From assembly GCA_016648135.1 (NCBI GenBank), contig JADDOH010024938.1, forward strand, positions 26,140-90,139: a DNA stretch of 64,000 nt, in the 5' to 3' direction. The translations under genes and the position numbers were made by a program. This stretch comes from Agrypnia vestita. Lineage: Eukaryota > Arthropoda > Insecta > Trichoptera > Phryganeidae. Below the pieces are notes generated by a model, which saw only the letters and a program-made list of their open reading frames with translations, did no database searches and was not told where the DNA came from. How positions within the stretch are numbered: position 1 is the first letter of the stretch; every line of letters begins with the position of its first letter. This document shows positions 11,408-22,349 of the stretch, piece by piece.

Positions 11408-11650
11408 TATTTCAATTGCTTCAAAGAAACGGCTCTAGACACAGCAAATTTGATCCCCAAGGTTTGGTGGAGGTACGTTGATGACGTGTTTGCAATCTGG
11501 CCGCACGGGAAAGAAAAACTACAGGACTTTCTCGAACACCGCAACACGCTGCACAAGAAATTAAAATTCACCATGCAGATAGAAAAAGAAAATAAACTAC
11601 TATTTCTGGATGTAGAAGTAAAAAGGTACACAGATGGTAGTCTCTTAATT
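11408..11650 (+). pseudogene. Penelope-like reverse transcriptase fragment (YVDD)
   Basis: The open frame contains ALDTANLIPKVWWRYVDDVF, then IWPHGKEKLQDF, and KLKFTMQIEKENKLLFLDVEV. The RYVDD catalytic box followed by an xWPHG word, and the FTMxxExxNKLxFLDV block about 40 residues later, are characteristic of the PLE reverse transcriptase rather than of LINE or LTR enzymes. The frame decays after DGSL. This is one domain fragment of an enzyme that also needs an N-terminal RT part and a GIY-YIG endonuclease, both absent here. Confidence 0.88.
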
Positions 11651-11719
11651 TTAATATATTTGTTGAGTTATATTGAAAGAGAAACTAGCATTACTTGTAT
11701 GCAGTGATAAATGAGAAAT

Positions 11720-12800
11720 TAAATGCATGTGTAAGATATAAGAGCACATTAAGATATAAAAGTTAGAATATTTAATTTCTTCAATACTTATCTGTTTGCC
11801 ACCCAAGAAAATTTTACGCCACGATCTCTAATCAAACTGATGACTAATACTTGTTATCCTGGAAACAAATTTGTTATCAAAAAAACAAAAAAAAACGTTC
11901 TAGAACGTGCGAAAGGCGATGACCGAAAATAAAGGGGTAGATAGAATGCTATTCCGCGGTGGTTTTTAACGATTCTCCATCATCGGATTGGGCGGACCTC
12001 CACTGCGTCCACAGACTTTCATTCTTCCTTGTGTCATAATATTTGTATACTTTCACATAATCCCGAAACCTCTCTGTGGTGGGGAATAAATATCTACAAG
12101 CAAACAATCTTTCATTCCACGAACCATTATAGCCAACAACTCGTTGTTGGGTTCGTGGAAAAGTATTTTAAAAATTCGAAGTGGAGCAGTACATGTATAT
12201 TGATCTTAAATCGAGAGTGTATTTTACATAGTTGGCTGGCGTGCACGCGTGTATTTTATTCTAGCGTGTTTCGGAAGACGTTTAGCAAGTGGTGGTAGTA
12301 TTTATGCGAGTACCTATCGACATCTTCTTAGATAACTTTATACTTTCGTAAAAGTTTTTTATTTTTTTAAATTTATTTATGGGAAACTAACAGTACACAT
12401 AAATAGATTGTACATAATTATTGAAGAGTATATAGATTACCTTACGAGTTTCCACAGAATTAACATGTTGTGTATTAACATATAGCAACAGTAACTTGAG
12501 TAATACAAAAAAAAACAAAAAATGTGAAAGTTTTAAGTTACGGACAAACTGTGAGAGTCAAAGAATTAGAGGTAAAAGGGGAATAAGGAATGGATAGAAA
12601 AGGACAGATCAACTTAGTAAAAAGGAGAAGAGGTAAGAATAAAAAGAAGTGCAAAAGATATTGTATAGCATAAAGATATCTGATCAATACATCTGCATAT
12701 AGATAGATTATATATATATATATATCTAAGCCGAGCCTGCCGTAACCCTTATGTCATAAATTGTTACATCGAGGCTTTCAACGGACATATGTTGTTATTC
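11720..12800. other. No gene; one strong hairpin
   Basis: No coding signal. A two-step hairpin lies at 12115-12160 (separate entry). The rest is AT-rich and unassigned. Confidence 0.5.
12115..12160. repeat. Two-stem palindrome
   Basis: Outer stem ttCCACGAAC / GTTCGTGGaa (10 bp) and inner stem CCAACAAC / GTTGTTGG (8 bp, loop TC), with an unpaired 8-base bulge on the left side. Visible directly. No poly-T or gene context suggests a role. Confidence 0.7.
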
Positions 12801-12805
12801 TAAAA

Positions 12806-13165
12806 CTACTTTTGGGGGTAACCCGCGTCAAATTCCTGGTTCAATGCCAGTCGTCTGACGACGTTTTTGTTTTCGTTTTATAATGACGATAATAAAGTAA
12901 ATATACGGATTACTAGAAGCCGAGCAAAACTCATTAACGGCGTCGCTGGAGAAACCCACTCCTCCACAAACACCTGACGCAGAATTTTTCAAACTTTCAC
13001 TTGACGGTGAGCTCCGGACCCAAACGGTTGTACGCTTTTTGGAGAAGCAGCTCATCGACAAGGCGCCCTGAAGATGAACAGTGAGATCTGTTCGAAACGT
13101 CGGCAGACGACTGGTCCTGACGACCAGAATTTGACGCGGGTACCCCCATAGTAGTTAGAACTAAC
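12806..13165 (+). mobile_element. PLE-like element A with inverted ends and hammerhead core
   Basis: Bounded by actacttttgggggtaacc on the left and ggtacccccatagtagtt on the right. The left arm (12815-12862) is the inverse of 13095-13148 and stops at the AAACGTC of the ribozyme, as if truncated at the cleavage junction. The 56-codon open frame ending in EKQLIDKAP and TGA 13069-13071 matches the 6 kb copy nearly base for base. Confidence 0.65.
13068..13101 (+). ncRNA. Minimal hammerhead ribozyme candidate (ACGT type)
   Basis: CTGAAGA 13068-13074, extra T, stem II GAACAG 13076-13081 with CTGTTC 13088-13093, GAAAC 13094-13098, GTC 13099-13101. Stem I is GCC before the core and GGC after GTC. 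All invariant positions are present. Identical to the 6118-6151 copy. Confidence 0.68.
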
Positions 13166-13169
13166 ATAT

Positions 13170-14450
13170 ATATATATATATGTATATATATATATGAGGT
13201 CTGGAGAAAAGAAAAAATGTTAATTTAAGAAAGATACAAGATAAAAATTACATTTACGAAGTCTGTTTAAAAGAAAGAAGATGGATTAAAGAAGAGGAAA
13301 AAAAAAGGTTTATGAGATATTTATCCAATAGTTTTAAATTTTTTGGTTTTATTGAAAATATATAATTCTATTGAAAAAAAAAGATATTTTATTTAACCAC
13401 CCTGTGTAGGAGTAAACCGCCCCTAAGACGTCACCTGCCACATAAATAATCACGAGCACCAAACGCCACAAGGACAATAAAAGTCGCCAAGCCTCTCAAA
13501 CGGCAATCCCTCGAGGGGAGGATCCCGCGATCATTCCTTAGTTTCGCAGGGATATTAAAATGAATTATTATTATGGTTCTGTAAAATTAATAGCGATAAT
13601 GCTTAATTACCCTCATTTATCTCAATTTCCGCGTTATCTCGCGCCGAATGAAAAATTGGTCAAGTAATTAAATTTCTAATAGCTAATATTTTGCCATTTA
13701 TCAAATAATTCGGCTCAACCTTGAGTGGGTATTATTCCCCCGAGTATAAATGTATGTATTCAAATAAAAAATTCAGATAACATTTTAATTAATGTGTTTT
13801 TTGAATTAAAAATACACGTTTCTGTAATCTCTGCCGGAATTTTTTATGTCAATAATATAATACTGTGTGATAAATGTGAACAAGATGCCGTCCCTTTTTT
13901 TCTGTAGATATCTTCATTTAATTATTTTTTAAAAGGGATATATTTAATTTCTTCAATTTCATCCAAGATATTTTTTTTTATTATTCTAGAGTGTTTCTTT
14001 ATTAATTTGTTACATAGACATTTTGCAATACAGCTCTTCTGTTCAAGATGCAGAGATAGCTCATGGACAAAGGATGTTCTTGTTTGTTGGAACGTGACAA
14101 AAAATAACCCAGATAAAGCTCAAAGCTTCCTTGGGTCAAATAAATTATCAAAGTAGTGGGTATGACAAAAAAAGCAAGAATTAGCAAAATTACCGTCGTA
14201 AGTGACAGTCAACAGAGTAAGATTCTCCCGAGACGAGAGCGTAGCAAGGCCATCGATCGATTATGATGAGATGCTGTATGATATTTTTCGGGTTTCAGCC
14301 CCTATGTATACCCTCTCTGATTAATTATGAGCATGTATAATCCAAAACAATAAAATTATATATAAAAACTAAAATAAATCTTAAAATTATTTAAAATTTC
14401 TGCAAGGTTTTTATTTTATTTTATTTGACACATATTACTTACTTATTGAC
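13170..14450. other. No gene; possible unique sequence island
   Basis: Positions 13395-13700 are more GC-balanced and show no internal or dispersed repeats in the window (gacgtcacctgcc, cctcgaggggaggatcc, tcgcgccgaatg). They could be unique non-coding DNA. The remainder is AT-rich and unassigned. Confidence 0.4.
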
Positions 14451-14454
14451 ATAT

Positions 14455-14705
14455 CTGTGAATTCTCGCCTCATCCACATTCATACATCTTTGCATACAAG
14501 CTCGACAATTGTTATGACTCATAACAGGACCATCCTCCAGTATCCTATTAATCTGATCATGTCTTCCGGAGTCGTCCTCTCTTTCTGGTGCTTTCAACAC
14601 TTGCGTCATATATTTTTCTTACCATTCTTTGCTTGTTTATTCGCTCAACATACCAACCATCAACCCTTTTTTCATTCTATCGAGTATGCTAAGATTAGCT
14701 TTACA
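14455..14705 (-). pseudogene. LINE-A copy 2, old and divergent
   Basis: On the minus strand the fragments RMVRKIYDASVES, RKRGRLRKT and PVMSHNNCRACMQRCMNVDEA align with the tail of LINE-A (compare PVKSRNNRRTC..CMNVAEA at 1860 and 59100). Several stops interrupt it, making it older than the other copies. The mariner end at 14724 follows closely. Confidence 0.75.
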
Positions 14706-14723
14706 TTCTTTATATTACATATA

Positions 14724-14832
14724 TTAGGTCCTTACATATGAAATTGGCGTTTTGCCGTACTGGCAAATTCGATCTCAAATATCTTCTCTTTGGTTAGGAA
14801 TTCCAAATCCAAATTTATTCAGCTATTTACAT
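14724..14832 (-). mobile_element. mariner terminal fragment
   Basis: TTAGGTCCTTACATATGAAA at a TA dinucleotide (14722-14723), followed by about 109 bp matching the end next to the transposase start in the 36 kb copy. Similarity stops after cagctattta. No other end is present nearby. Confidence 0.88.
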
Positions 14833-14839
14833 GCGTAAT

Positions 14840-15520
14840 TAAACAAGGTTCCATAATGAGTAATAAAACAAGGTTCCTGAAAAAGTATTAAGCTGAATAT
14901 CGACCTACATATGTAGGTATATGCCTAATCTATTAACGTACGTAGGTATGTTAATGTTATATGCCTAATCTATTAACCTGGCCGTTCGACCCGAGCATGC
15001 AGTATTATCATAACGTCACAACACAACACAACACTGTTTAACATACCTACCTTAATTATTTTGTCGATTAGACATATTTTTGCAAAACGGTATTGGGTCA
15101 CGTATACACAAACTTATTGATTCAGCGCGAATGATGTCACAACAGTAAAGGAGGCATTGATCAGTGAGTGATAATGATGAAATATCATCATATCTAATAT
15201 TTCACACTAACAACAAGTAATCAACTTTCTCAGATTGGCTCTGTGGCGAATTGACAAAACTTAAAAATAACAGGTTTTTCTATTGAATCTGTGTATCACT
15301 TGTATCTTATATGTATACCTTCTGTAATTGGCTGCGCGCCGCACATATATAATGGTGTTACCCAAATCTTCAATACTCGTTAAAGGTTGAAATGTTTTGT
15401 TTGTTGTATTTGAATACATCAATATTTTTATCATTTTTTATGTTATCAGGGCATGTTTACTTTGATTTTTTATTTCTTCGTCACTATACAATATTTTGCA
15501 TTTCAATATTTTTACATTGA
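14840..15520. other. No gene recognised
   Basis: A short local duplication, tatgcctaatctattaac, occurs twice (about 14920 and 14960). Otherwise unassigned AT-rich DNA. Confidence 0.5.
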
Positions 15521-15529
15521 AATTATAAC

Positions 15530-15750
15530 AAAAGGGCTTTTCGTGGTGAAGTATTTCACAACTAAAGTCGACGAAAAAATGGTCGAGCGATGCATTTTTT
15601 ATGAACGCTGCCTTAAAGTTAAGATATACTTAAATATTTTTGATGTTTATAGCGTTAACTTTGTGGTTGGACATAATTACAAATTTTAATAAGGTTAATA
15701 CACAAATTACTAAAAATCTACGCGTGCCGTAGTCGCGGGCACTATTTATT
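15530..15750 (+). repeat. AACTAGCTG-family repeat, partial copy
   Basis: Matches 33510-33750: tttcgtggtga, the ggtcgagcgatgc block, aaggttaatacacaaatt and the ctacg.gtgc..gcgggcac end. Short open frames across it are incidental. Confidence 0.7.
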
Positions 15751-16615
15751 TATTAAACCGTTAAAAAGTTGATCACTTTTGGGTGGTTGTGTGATATTTT
15801 AAAAGAAAAATTTATGAAATAAAGAAAATAAACTGAAATAAAGAGAATAATCTTATTATTCTTCCAAATCACCATCTCATCAGCGTTTTGTTCCCAAGTC
15901 TTTCTCCCCCGATATTTCCTGAGTGAAGGCAGCGCCTACCTGGGGGTCCATTTACATGAACCATCCCCCATGGACCCCTTCGCTCCCCCATCGATCCCGG
16001 CCTCCTCCCCTCTCTCACTGCCTTCCGTTCACAGGACGTGACCTAGCCACTGGATTCTTCCAGAGCCTACGCTTTGTTTCCAAGTACCTGTTTCTTACTC
16101 ATCTTCTCTCAATAATATTAAAACAACCCATAAAACTGAACATTTTTGGAATTAAAACTAATAAATAAATATTTTATTAAAAGAAATGCCATCATTGTGA
16201 TTGGACGATTTTAATATTTAAATTAAGAAAGATTTCGGGTGATGGGTAAAAAAATATTATATAAAGAAAGATAATTTTTTTTTATATATTTTTATAACAG
16301 CCACAGTAAATGCATTTGTCGATGCGAAGAAATAATTACACTTTAAAAATAACAGTACACGCTTTTGATTTTATTGACATGCGCATATACTACGCTCTTA
16401 GAACTGCGGCTATTAATAACTTTTTTCATTTCCCGTTAATTTTTTACGTAAAGCTTTATTTTCTACCTTTTAATCTTTATCACATTCAATCTCTTAATTA
16501 ATTGTAACCTCAAAACTCAGACGTTACTTTTAAAACTATACAGACAGATGTCACTAGCATATACAATCTTCGATACAATAATGCATGAGCATTTTAAATA
16601 TTTTTTTGAATAAAT
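15750..16615. other. No gene recognised
   Basis: 15900-16080 is C-rich (cctcctcccctctctcactg) and could be a worn retroelement 3' region, but I could not place it. The rest is AT-rich. Confidence 0.4.
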
Positions 16616-16617
16616 AT

Positions 16618-17470
16618 ACTAACTAACTAACCATCACGCCGTTTCCCCGACGGCTAGAAACAGAGGATAGAATTCCCTATTCTTCAATCTTGGCAAACCG
16701 CTTTTGCTTCGGTTACATTCATACATCTTCTCGTGCAAGCTCTACGGTTATTGATGCTTTTAACAGGGCCATTTGATCATGCCAGGTCTTTCGCGGACGC
16801 CCTTTATTCCTGTTGCCTTCAACACTCGCCCCATATATTATTTTCATAACCATCCTTTCCTCGCTCATACGTTCTACCTGACCAAACCATCTCAGCACTT
16901 CTTTCTTTATTCTGTTTACCACACTACAGCCAGCACTACATTCCTCTCTCTATCGACCAAAGATTTTCCACATAAGCGCCGTGTGACTGCATTCCCCCGC
17001 ATTCAGTCTACTTTCATTCCTTTGTGAAAATTTCAGGATTCACTTCCATACATCAGAGTTGGCACTGAAATGCCATTATGTACCGCTAGTCTTGCTTCTT
17101 TTGACAGGTTCTTATTGGCCGTAATGGCATTCAGAGCATCATTTTCTTTCTTACCCGCAGTCACCTTCTTTTTGATATCGTTCTCAGCCTTGCCGTCTCT
17201 ACTAAGCATACTTTCCAAGTACACAAACTCATTCACTTGTTCTAACATTCATCATAAGTTCACTCTGCATGCATAAATCGGACATCCTGGACACCAGACA
17301 CTGAAGATAAGCTTCACTGTTAGTCCCTAATACTGCATACTGGGTATAGTAAATAGGCAGGATATGGTAGCCCATTCACTTTCGCTCCTACTTCTAGTTC
17401 CTTTAGTCCTTTCATACAATTGTCCATATACAGAATAAAAAGCCGTGGTGACATTACGCATTTTTTAAAT
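16618..17470 (-). pseudogene. LINE-A copy 3: RT fragment, longest in the window
   Basis: Read on the minus strand: a worn RT segment (SPRLFILYMDNCMKGLKE) with the expected LLYADD box degraded to LLYPV, then EFVYLESMLSRDGK, ARLAVHNGISVPTLMYGSES, and the WFGQVERMSEERM and RGRPRKTW-like tail. It ends in the same gtta-type tail at about 16620. Frameshifts near 17035 and 16980 separate the blocks. The broken catalytic box means no RT activity. Confidence 0.85.
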
Positions 17471-17689
17471 CTTGACTGTGTTGATAACTATTACTACTTT
17501 TATTATGTTTTCTTGTTCACCATGAGTACTGTACGCGTCGATCGCTGTGCAAGACATGTCAGTTCGTACATGAACACATTGTATTAGTACATTGAATAAA
17601 TGTATGTTGCTGGAGCAAGCCGAAGACACATATAATTGAAATATCGGGTTGTATATTTATTTATTTATCTTAATAATTTAGTTCCACAC

Positions 17690-18215
17690 AAAATGTTGTG
17701 TGGGCTAATATATGATTTCACATAAACATATTGCATTCCATCTAAACATTTAAAAGTTTATATAATAAAATTTTTGCAATTCAGTTTAAACCTCCTTATA
17801 TTCTCCATGTTTTGAATTTCCTTTGGCAGGCTATCGAAGATTTTTGTACCTTTATACACCATACAATTTCGTGAGGTGTTTTTCTTTTTCTTTGGTAGTC
17901 TTATGTTGTCGCTTCCTCTTGTATTTTAGAAATGAAAATCCTTATTCAGCTTCATCCTGTCATAAAAGTATTTGGGTACTAATCCATGTTTAATTTTAAA
18001 TATTTGCACCATCTCATTATATATTATTCTTTGATTTACAGTTTCTAGTCCATTCTAGGGCATTCAAAATTTTTGTTATTTTAGTTCTCCTATTACACTT
18101 CAGTATTATGCGCATCGCTCTGTTTTGCACTATTTGTAGTTTCTTTAGAATTCCTTCGTTGCTTATAAATAATATACTGGAACAATAATCTATGTGCGGG
18201 AGAATCATAGTATTG
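17690..18215 (-). pseudogene. LINE-E: RT C-terminal remnant
   Basis: Minus strand ILPHIDYCSSILF, then LKKLQIVQNRAMRIILKCNR and, after stops, a basic tail with LPKEIQNMENIRRFK. The LPHxDYCSS..LQxxQNRAxRxI arrangement is typical of Jockey/CR1/I-type LINE enzymes downstream of the catalytic palm. A stop after NCKSKNNI and a later frameshift make it a pseudogene. Confidence 0.8.
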
Positions 18216-18229
18216 TATATTAATAAAAA

Positions 18230-18975
18230 AATAAATATGAAATATTTATGTATTGTTTTTGTATATTTTTTGTACCTAGTATTCTGTTTCTATCTCTTTA
18301 AAAAAATAAGTAGACGAAAAATAAAAACTTTATTTAAATAGTGTTTCTTTAGTCTCTCACCCCCATGATCCCGTTTTAGTATGATAATTGAAGTAATAAA
18401 CCTGCAGACAAGTATTTAATGAGACAGTCTATGGCTCTTTTTTTATTATGTTAAAAAATCCGTTGATTTTATTTATGAATTCAGCGACCCAAAAATCAAC
18501 ACCAAAAATAAAGAAACATTTTAAAGCAAAGGACCAAAATGTATCTGTAGTTATTACGAAGAATCGACACCTCGTTAGACCCCTAAATCACCGCGGAACA
18601 AGATGAATGTCTCCTGTGACGCCAGGCATCGCAAATGAACCGTACAAAGGGATGAATTGGACCAGAAAACTTTTGAACGCGAGCCGGGGGTGGGAAGTTA
18701 TGAATTCAGAAGTGATTGAATATATTTAAATATTTGTATAAAGCGATCGGATTGGCGGACGCGAGCGCTGGAAATTTCGCCGAAGGGGATGGTAATGACT
18801 CGGATATAGTTCCGATGTCCCGAATCGTTCCGATTCGCAACACCCGAGAGTCGGACAAATTATTCCAAATACTCGGGGACATGATATAATGAGATTTGTA
18901 TTATATTTGACATTTATTTCATCTCGAATAGGCAGGGCTGGATCGTATCTTAAAGTAGGTCCTGGGGTTATATAT
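18230..18975. other. No gene; GC-richer unique-looking stretch
   Basis: 18550-18870 contains CpG-bearing, non-repetitive sequence (gcgagccgggggtggg, ggacgcgagcgctgg). I see no coding frame with a recognisable product. It could be regulatory or simply unique DNA. Confidence 0.35.
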
Positions 18976-18980
18976 ATTAA

Positions 18981-19701
18981 CACTCCGTTACACGCGCTGC
19001 AAATAATTACATATTTACACGCGCGGGGCACCCCTGTACCCCAAAGTAATTGATTGATTATTTGTTATGTGGGTAGAAATAAAAAATAAACATATTTTAT
19101 ACATAATCAGTCTTTATTGACACTTATAATGAAAACAAAAAATAAATCTTTTCTGTATGAAAACAAGAACAAAAATATTTTTTCCTCAACCTTAGAAAAT
19201 TATGAAAAAATTAACATGGAAATTATAAATTTGAGATTTTAGTCTTCATTAGTTAACTTATTAAGATCATTTTGACTTTGGTTATAACACTGAATGCAAA
19301 TGGTTACACACAAGCTTGTGACATTTTTTGCATGCGGTTTTAGTCGAGAGATTTTTGGCTCTTCCACAGTCATGGCACCTAGCTGTTTTACTCCTTTTCC
19401 GGGGTATATCATCTTCCTGATGTGTCAAATCGTTTTGATTTATACCCAAAAAAGCATGCTACGTTCAAAGGAACATAGCATGCAACATAAAGATGTTTCT
19501 AGGAATATAAGAGCCAAGTACTTATTTGTCGTTCTAATCTGTTCATTTTGTTCACCGATGCTGCTGTTGCGTCACTCAGAGTACTCAAGGGCACTAACAA
19601 CAGCTATTAGAAGCGGCAAGATTGTAGATACATTGTTTAATAAATAATAGGCAAAAATATTTCACTGGGGCACGCCTGTGCCCCGCGCGTATAACGGAGT
19701 G
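18981..19701 (-). mobile_element. piggyBac-like internally deleted element
   Basis: Inverted ends CACTCCGTTA (18981) and TAACGGAGTG (ends 19701) are flanked on both sides by TTAA (18977-18980 and 19702-19705), the piggyBac target duplication. Subterminal GC-rich repeats acgcgcggggcac lie inside both ends. The 721-bp length and the surviving transposase tail show a deletion derivative of a longer element. Confidence 0.85.
19282..19458 (-). pseudogene. piggyBac transposase C-terminal Cys-rich domain
   Basis: Minus-strand frame ending at 19282: basic KRSK, then RCHDCGRAKN, TACKKCHKLVCNHLH and stop. The CxxC...CxxCxxxVCxxH pattern is the zinc-binding C-terminal domain of piggyBac transposases, which recognises the element's own end. 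The frame is closed upstream by a stop at 19459-19461. The catalytic DDD core is absent. Confidence 0.85.
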
Positions 19702-19801
19702 TTAAGATTAGGGGCCCAAAAAAACTTCTCTCTCTTTTATTTATTTATTCATCTATTTATTTATATATCAATGTAATTTCAGATCTTAACGCTAATCTAA
19801 C

Positions 19802-19965
19802 CAAGAGCGGATCCAGCTTTGTCGCCAGGGGGGGGGGTCACATATTCGTGGTCAAGTCACAAGAAGTTATAATTTAGGGCTGGCTCCAGGTCCACCTAGG
19901 TCCTGGATCCAGCCCAGGGGGGGGTCATGACCCACATGACCCCCCCCCCCCTGGATCCGCCCTTG
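19802..19965. mobile_element. hAT-type MITE, 164 bp
   Basis: Ends CAAGAGCGGATCC and GGATCCGCCCTTG are inverted repeats, flanked by a perfect 8-bp duplication AATCTAAC (19794-19801 and 19966-19973). The interior has long G and C runs (about 19829 and 19940) that could pair. There is no coding sequence. Confidence 0.88.
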
Positions 19966-19974
19966 AATCTAACC

Positions 19975-21055
19975 AATTATATTAGAAATAAAACAAGAGA
20001 AAAGTGAAATAAACAAAGTATGAAAACAATTTTTAAATTACTTTTTAAAACAACACTAGTTTTTAAATTAACAGTTTTTAGAACAACACTTTTTAGAATA
20101 ACACTCTCCCAAACATCGCATTCTTAATAATACTTGAATTCGTATTGAAAATATTCTCTCTTAGTCCAGACGAGCTAAAGACTGAGTATCTAACCCTTTA
20201 TCTGCTTCTATAGCGTTTGATTCCGCTTTCCATAGACAGGTACAATTGCAACGATTACCAATTTATCCAGGTTATCTCTCTTCTAACAACATATTTAAAG
20301 TTCAAAAGAATTTTTCAATAAAATCAAATTATTTCAATACAATATTCCATTAAAGATTCCAGAACAATCGTATATAGTAATGAAGATTCCAGATTTATCT
20401 AGAATACTCCTGAACGCTCGCGATTAATCTAACATTATCGAGTCCTGAAATGCCCGAAAGGGCCGAAATGGCCCGAGCACATTCAAGAGTACTCCTGAAA
20501 AACAGGTGCGCAGGTAGTAGTTTTGACAGAACGCGACATCTGTGAACGACAGAAGCGAAGGAGTTTTATTAGATCCCCATCACCGCAATACGTGAAAATA
20601 TTATATCTTTAACTGTGGATTTTGTAGAAAAATACCTTTGCACAATTATAAATTAGCCAAAAAACAGAATAGTTTACAGGAAGCCTTATAGGTTTCCCTC
20701 TGAATGCTGAACTACACAACTCTATACTGAAATACACAGTCGAAATATTAATGGTAATAAAGGGCTTCATCAATACCTGTTACATAAGTATCTTACGAGA
20801 ACAAGAGCCATGAAGCCCAAGATAGGAACGAGCCTTACTTGTTATGTTATGTTATAAGGAAAATGAAATAATATTTAGGAGCTGCCCTAGGTGCATTGTA
20901 AATAAGGTATTCTAATTGTTCTAATATCAATTTATGTTAAATTTTTTTATTGTTTTTAGGTGTTTTAAATACGGAAATTATAATATTTTTGAGTTTCTTC
21001 AAATCTTTCAGAACGGTAGTACTGGATTTCTTGTCACAGAGACATCATTAATCAA
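19975..21055. other. No gene; possible worn LTR-like block
   Basis: 20340-20640 has an LTR-like flavour (attccagaa and tctagaa words, gaacgcgacatctgtgaacg), but no matching end block was found, so I do not call it. The remainder is unassigned. Confidence 0.35.
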
Positions 21056-21059
21056 TTAA

Positions 21060-21573
21060 TGTATATTATGGATGTCTCACAGAGACGAAAGAAAAAAAAG
21101 GGAATTTAATAAAAAATTGAAATAATAAATATTTTTGGCGTATCCTATTGTAATGTTAGTAATTCGGAAAGAATTTCATTACACAAAAAAGTATATTGCT
21201 TCATAAATTCCGTAAAATCAATTGTGGGAGTCTCATTTGATTGACATTAACGGTATCAAAAATAATTAGCGACATCTGTGGGGATTTAGAGGGAAGGAAA
21301 ATGGCTGTCACAGGCCGGTATAATAGGTTGTTACAACACGTACGTGATGTGTGTCATGTAATCCAAATATAAACAACTTTCAAAAATTAGTAAGACATGG
21401 TATATTCTATCATGGTGGAAATGGCGAACGTTACATATGTGTAAAGTGATCACTTAAGCCTACCATACGATCGGTCGTAAGTTCGATATACACCATAAAA
21501 TGACTTCTATACCTACTTTCCCATAATAATGATAAAATACAATTTCGTCTCTGTGAGACATCCATAATATACA
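21060..21573. mobile_element. TIR element with TTAA flanks
   Basis: Left end TGTATATTATGGATGTCTCA... and right end its inverse (about 31 bp, perfect: TTTCGTCTCTGTGAGACATC...), each bordered by TTAA (21056-21059, 21574-21577). Related pieces lie at 56405-56460 and 60405-60725. The TTAA could be part of the palindrome rather than a target duplication. No transposase is present. Confidence 0.75.
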
Positions 21574-22034
21574 TTAACGGAAATTATATTTTATTTTTAT
21601 TTATTTAATAATTCCATCCTTTTAGTGACTTATTTTTATAGTTTTCGTAAATTGAGGTTAAATTCATTTTTGTTCAGATTTCACAGTTGAAAATAACTGT
21701 ACAGAGAACATTTCTTACAAACTATTTTTTGAAGAAAATTTGAAAAGTAAAATTACATATTTGTGTATTCATTGAAAAAAAAATGTCTATACAGCGGTAA
21801 AACTAGGGGTGAGCTTTCGGGGTAGTCGCCCGGGGCGCTGGCCGGATTAGAGCGCGAAATTGGAACATAGTTGAATACGAAAACGTAAAAATTGACAATT
21901 TTCTTATATCGAAAACCCATATTTTGCTCTAAACTATGTTTTAACTTTTCAAAGTATCACAAAAAGAGAAAGTAAAAAATACGTTGCATGTATAAGACCA
22001 CAAACAAATACATTTAACCAATTCAATGGAGAAT

Positions 22035-22345
22035 AGGGGTATTTTTACTCCCTTTCTTTTACCTCGTAGCGCTTGCTTGTCTGTCGAAAAAACTTTGGCT
22101 CGATTTTTAACCCTTTTTCCATAATCCAATCGAGCTGAAACTTTGCAGGCAGACTCGTGGCGACGATAAAAATGATCAAACAAATTTTCGTCTAAAAAAA
22201 TTTATAATTATAGTACAATTTTGGATTTTTATAATTTTTTTTACTCCCTTTCAAGCGTCGAGAGCGCCAAACCTGTTTCGACTAGTAAATTAGAAAGGAA
22301 GTACAATAAAAACTTGGTTTTTATAAGTTAGTTTTTTTAAAAATG
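22035..22345 (+). repeat. tactccctttc-ended repeat, copy 1
   Basis: Shares the core cgctt.cttg...tcgaaaaaactttgg.tcgattttt and caatcgagctgaaactttgca with 25747-26301 (plus) and 48235-48440 (minus). The ends are inverted tttttactccctttctttt / aaaga.agggagtaaaat-type words, suggesting a MITE-like element. The open frame on the minus strand here is incidental. Confidence 0.7.
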
Positions 22346-22349
22346 AGTT

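Noticed and set aside
12828..13061. Ser-rich minus-strand protein, also present at 6.2 kb
   Set aside because: Shadow of the element; the strand carrying the ribozyme and the stop-codon overlap is the opposite one.
17625..17665. Hammerhead-like ccgaagacacatataattgaaatatcgg
   Set aside because: The first box is not CTGANGA and stem II does not pair.
19294..19647. 117-residue plus-strand protein
   Set aside because: It is antisense to the piggyBac C-terminal domain, which has the recognisable Cys pattern on the minus strand.
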